This document shows positions 5,229 to 5,824 of a DNA stretch of 5,824 bases, piece by piece. The DNA is from JAULZV01 sp032117135 (GTDB taxonomy: Bacteria; Patescibacteriota; Minisyncoccia; Phycocordibacterales; JAACPR01), in NCBI GenBank assembly GCA_032117135.1, contig JAULZV010000017.1, forward strand, positions 1 through 5,824, read 5' to 3'. Below the pieces are notes generated by a model. That model had not been told where the DNA came from, did no database searches, and saw only the letters and a program-made list of their open reading frames with translations. The position numbers and the translations under genes are program-made. Numbering within the stretch: the first letter of the stretch is position 1; each line of letters starts with the position of its first letter.

Positions 5229-5824
5229 ATGAAATATAGTTTTACAGTTCTAGGTCTTTTTCTTGTTCTCTGTGTCACTCTCTTTTCTCAAGATGCGCTT
5301 TCGCAACAAGTCTTTGATGTATCTTCGCTTGTTGATCCTAATACAGGACTCCCAACAGGAGTAGAAGAACAAATAAGTGCGCAACAAATCCCTAGTATTC
5401 CAAAAGCAGGAGAACGAGTGAGCATTAGACTTACAAGTTATCTATCCGACCTGAACAAAGCCAATATCGCATGGAGTATTGATGGGAAAATAATCACAAC
5501 TCAACAAGGAGCAACTCTTTTTGAATTCACTGCGCCGCAAAGTGGTCGAACAAGTACAATAACTGTTCGAATCGAAAAGGATGGTGGTGGGGTAGTGAGC
5601 AAAACTTTTGTTATTAGTCCTGCAGATGTTGACCTTATCTATGAGGCTCAAACATATGCACATCCATTCTTTAAGGGCAAAAAACGGTATACGAGCGAGG
5701 CTGTTGTTGATTTTATTGCGATTCCAAATTTTACAAACTCAAACGGCACCCAAATCTCTGCCACCGGCCTTGTATATACATGGAAAATAAATGGCACCGT
5801 CCAACAAGCATCTTCAGGGTATGG
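5229..5824 (+). CDS. Secreted Ig-like/beta-sandwich protein of unknown function (5' part, runs off right edge)
   Basis: The frame is open from the ATG at 5229 to the window end, giving 198 codons. Residues 1-25 are a signal peptide: a lysine at position 2, a hydrophobic core at about 5-19, and ALS at 23-25 as a plausible signal peptidase I site before QQ. The exported part contains two segments that look like Ig- or PKD-like beta modules. The first (about 56-133) includes AGERVSIRLTSY and IAWSIDGK, and the second (about 134 onward) includes VDLIYEAQTYAHPFFKGK (134-151) and LVYTWKINGTVQ. I recall similar proteins with a VDL-x-EA-x-(S/T)Y-x-PF-(F/Y)-KGK stretch in Parcubacterial genomes, all of unknown function. 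The only cysteine, C15, is inside the signal peptide. Its place behind pilBC suggests a surface or pilus-associated role, but it has its own promoter, so this is inference. A C-terminal membrane anchor cannot be assessed. Confidence 0.85.
   Translation, partial: MKYSFTVLGLFLVLCVTLFSQDALSQQVFDVSSLVDPNTGLPTGVEEQISAQQIPSIPKAGERVSIRLTSYLSDLNKANIAWSIDGKIITTQQGATLFEFTAPQSGRTSTITVRIEKDGGGVVSKTFVISPADVDLIYEAQTYAHPFFKGKKRYTSEAVVDFIAIPNFTNSNGTQISATGLVYTWKINGTVQQASSGY

Overview
This looks like a chromosomal segment from a Candidate Phyla Radiation bacterium (Patescibacteria, probably a Parcubacteria-type lineage). The DNA is AT-rich. The PilB N-terminus, the acidic stretch in the NusA N-terminal domain and the secreted protein after pilC all resemble Parcubacterial proteins as I remember them; this placement rests on recognition, not on a search. 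Genes use the standard code with no in-frame TGA, and every complete gene ends in TAA. None of the six visible start codons has a clear Shine-Dalgarno sequence.

Layout, left to right. Positions 1-64 (minus strand) hold the first 21 codons of a probable secreted protein that runs off the left edge, with a -10 box 7 nt before its ATG. A very strong G+C hairpin terminator (about 117-155) separates it from a two-gene minus-strand unit, nusA (733-1869) followed by ppa (171-707, family I inorganic pyrophosphatase). nusA has a textbook promoter (-35 at 1984-1989, -10 at 1961-1966) and a leader of about 85 nt carrying an 11-bp hairpin. The 326-nt gap at 1870-2195 is a divergent promoter region. To its right lies a plus-strand unit, pilB (2196-3947) and pilC (3951-5153), encoding the extension ATPase and inner-membrane platform of a type IV pilus. 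A terminator follows pilC, then an extended -10 promoter, then the 5' part of a secreted protein with Ig-like/beta-sandwich character (5229-5824) that runs off the right edge.

How it fits together: PilB and PilC form the cytoplasmic motor and membrane platform of a type IV pilus, which Patescibacteria are thought to use for host attachment, motility and DNA uptake. The downstream secreted protein is a candidate surface or pilus-associated partner, but it is transcribed separately. NusA and pyrophosphatase are housekeeping functions. The most notable points are the apparent leaderless-promoter design shared by three genes, the absence of cysteine from NusA, PilB and PilC (1361 residues), the loss of PilB's zinc-binding cysteines, the strand-specific hairpin in the nusA leader, the inverted repeat at the pilB promoter, and the secreted orphan beside the pilus motor. 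I see no mobile element, CRISPR array, tRNA or rRNA.
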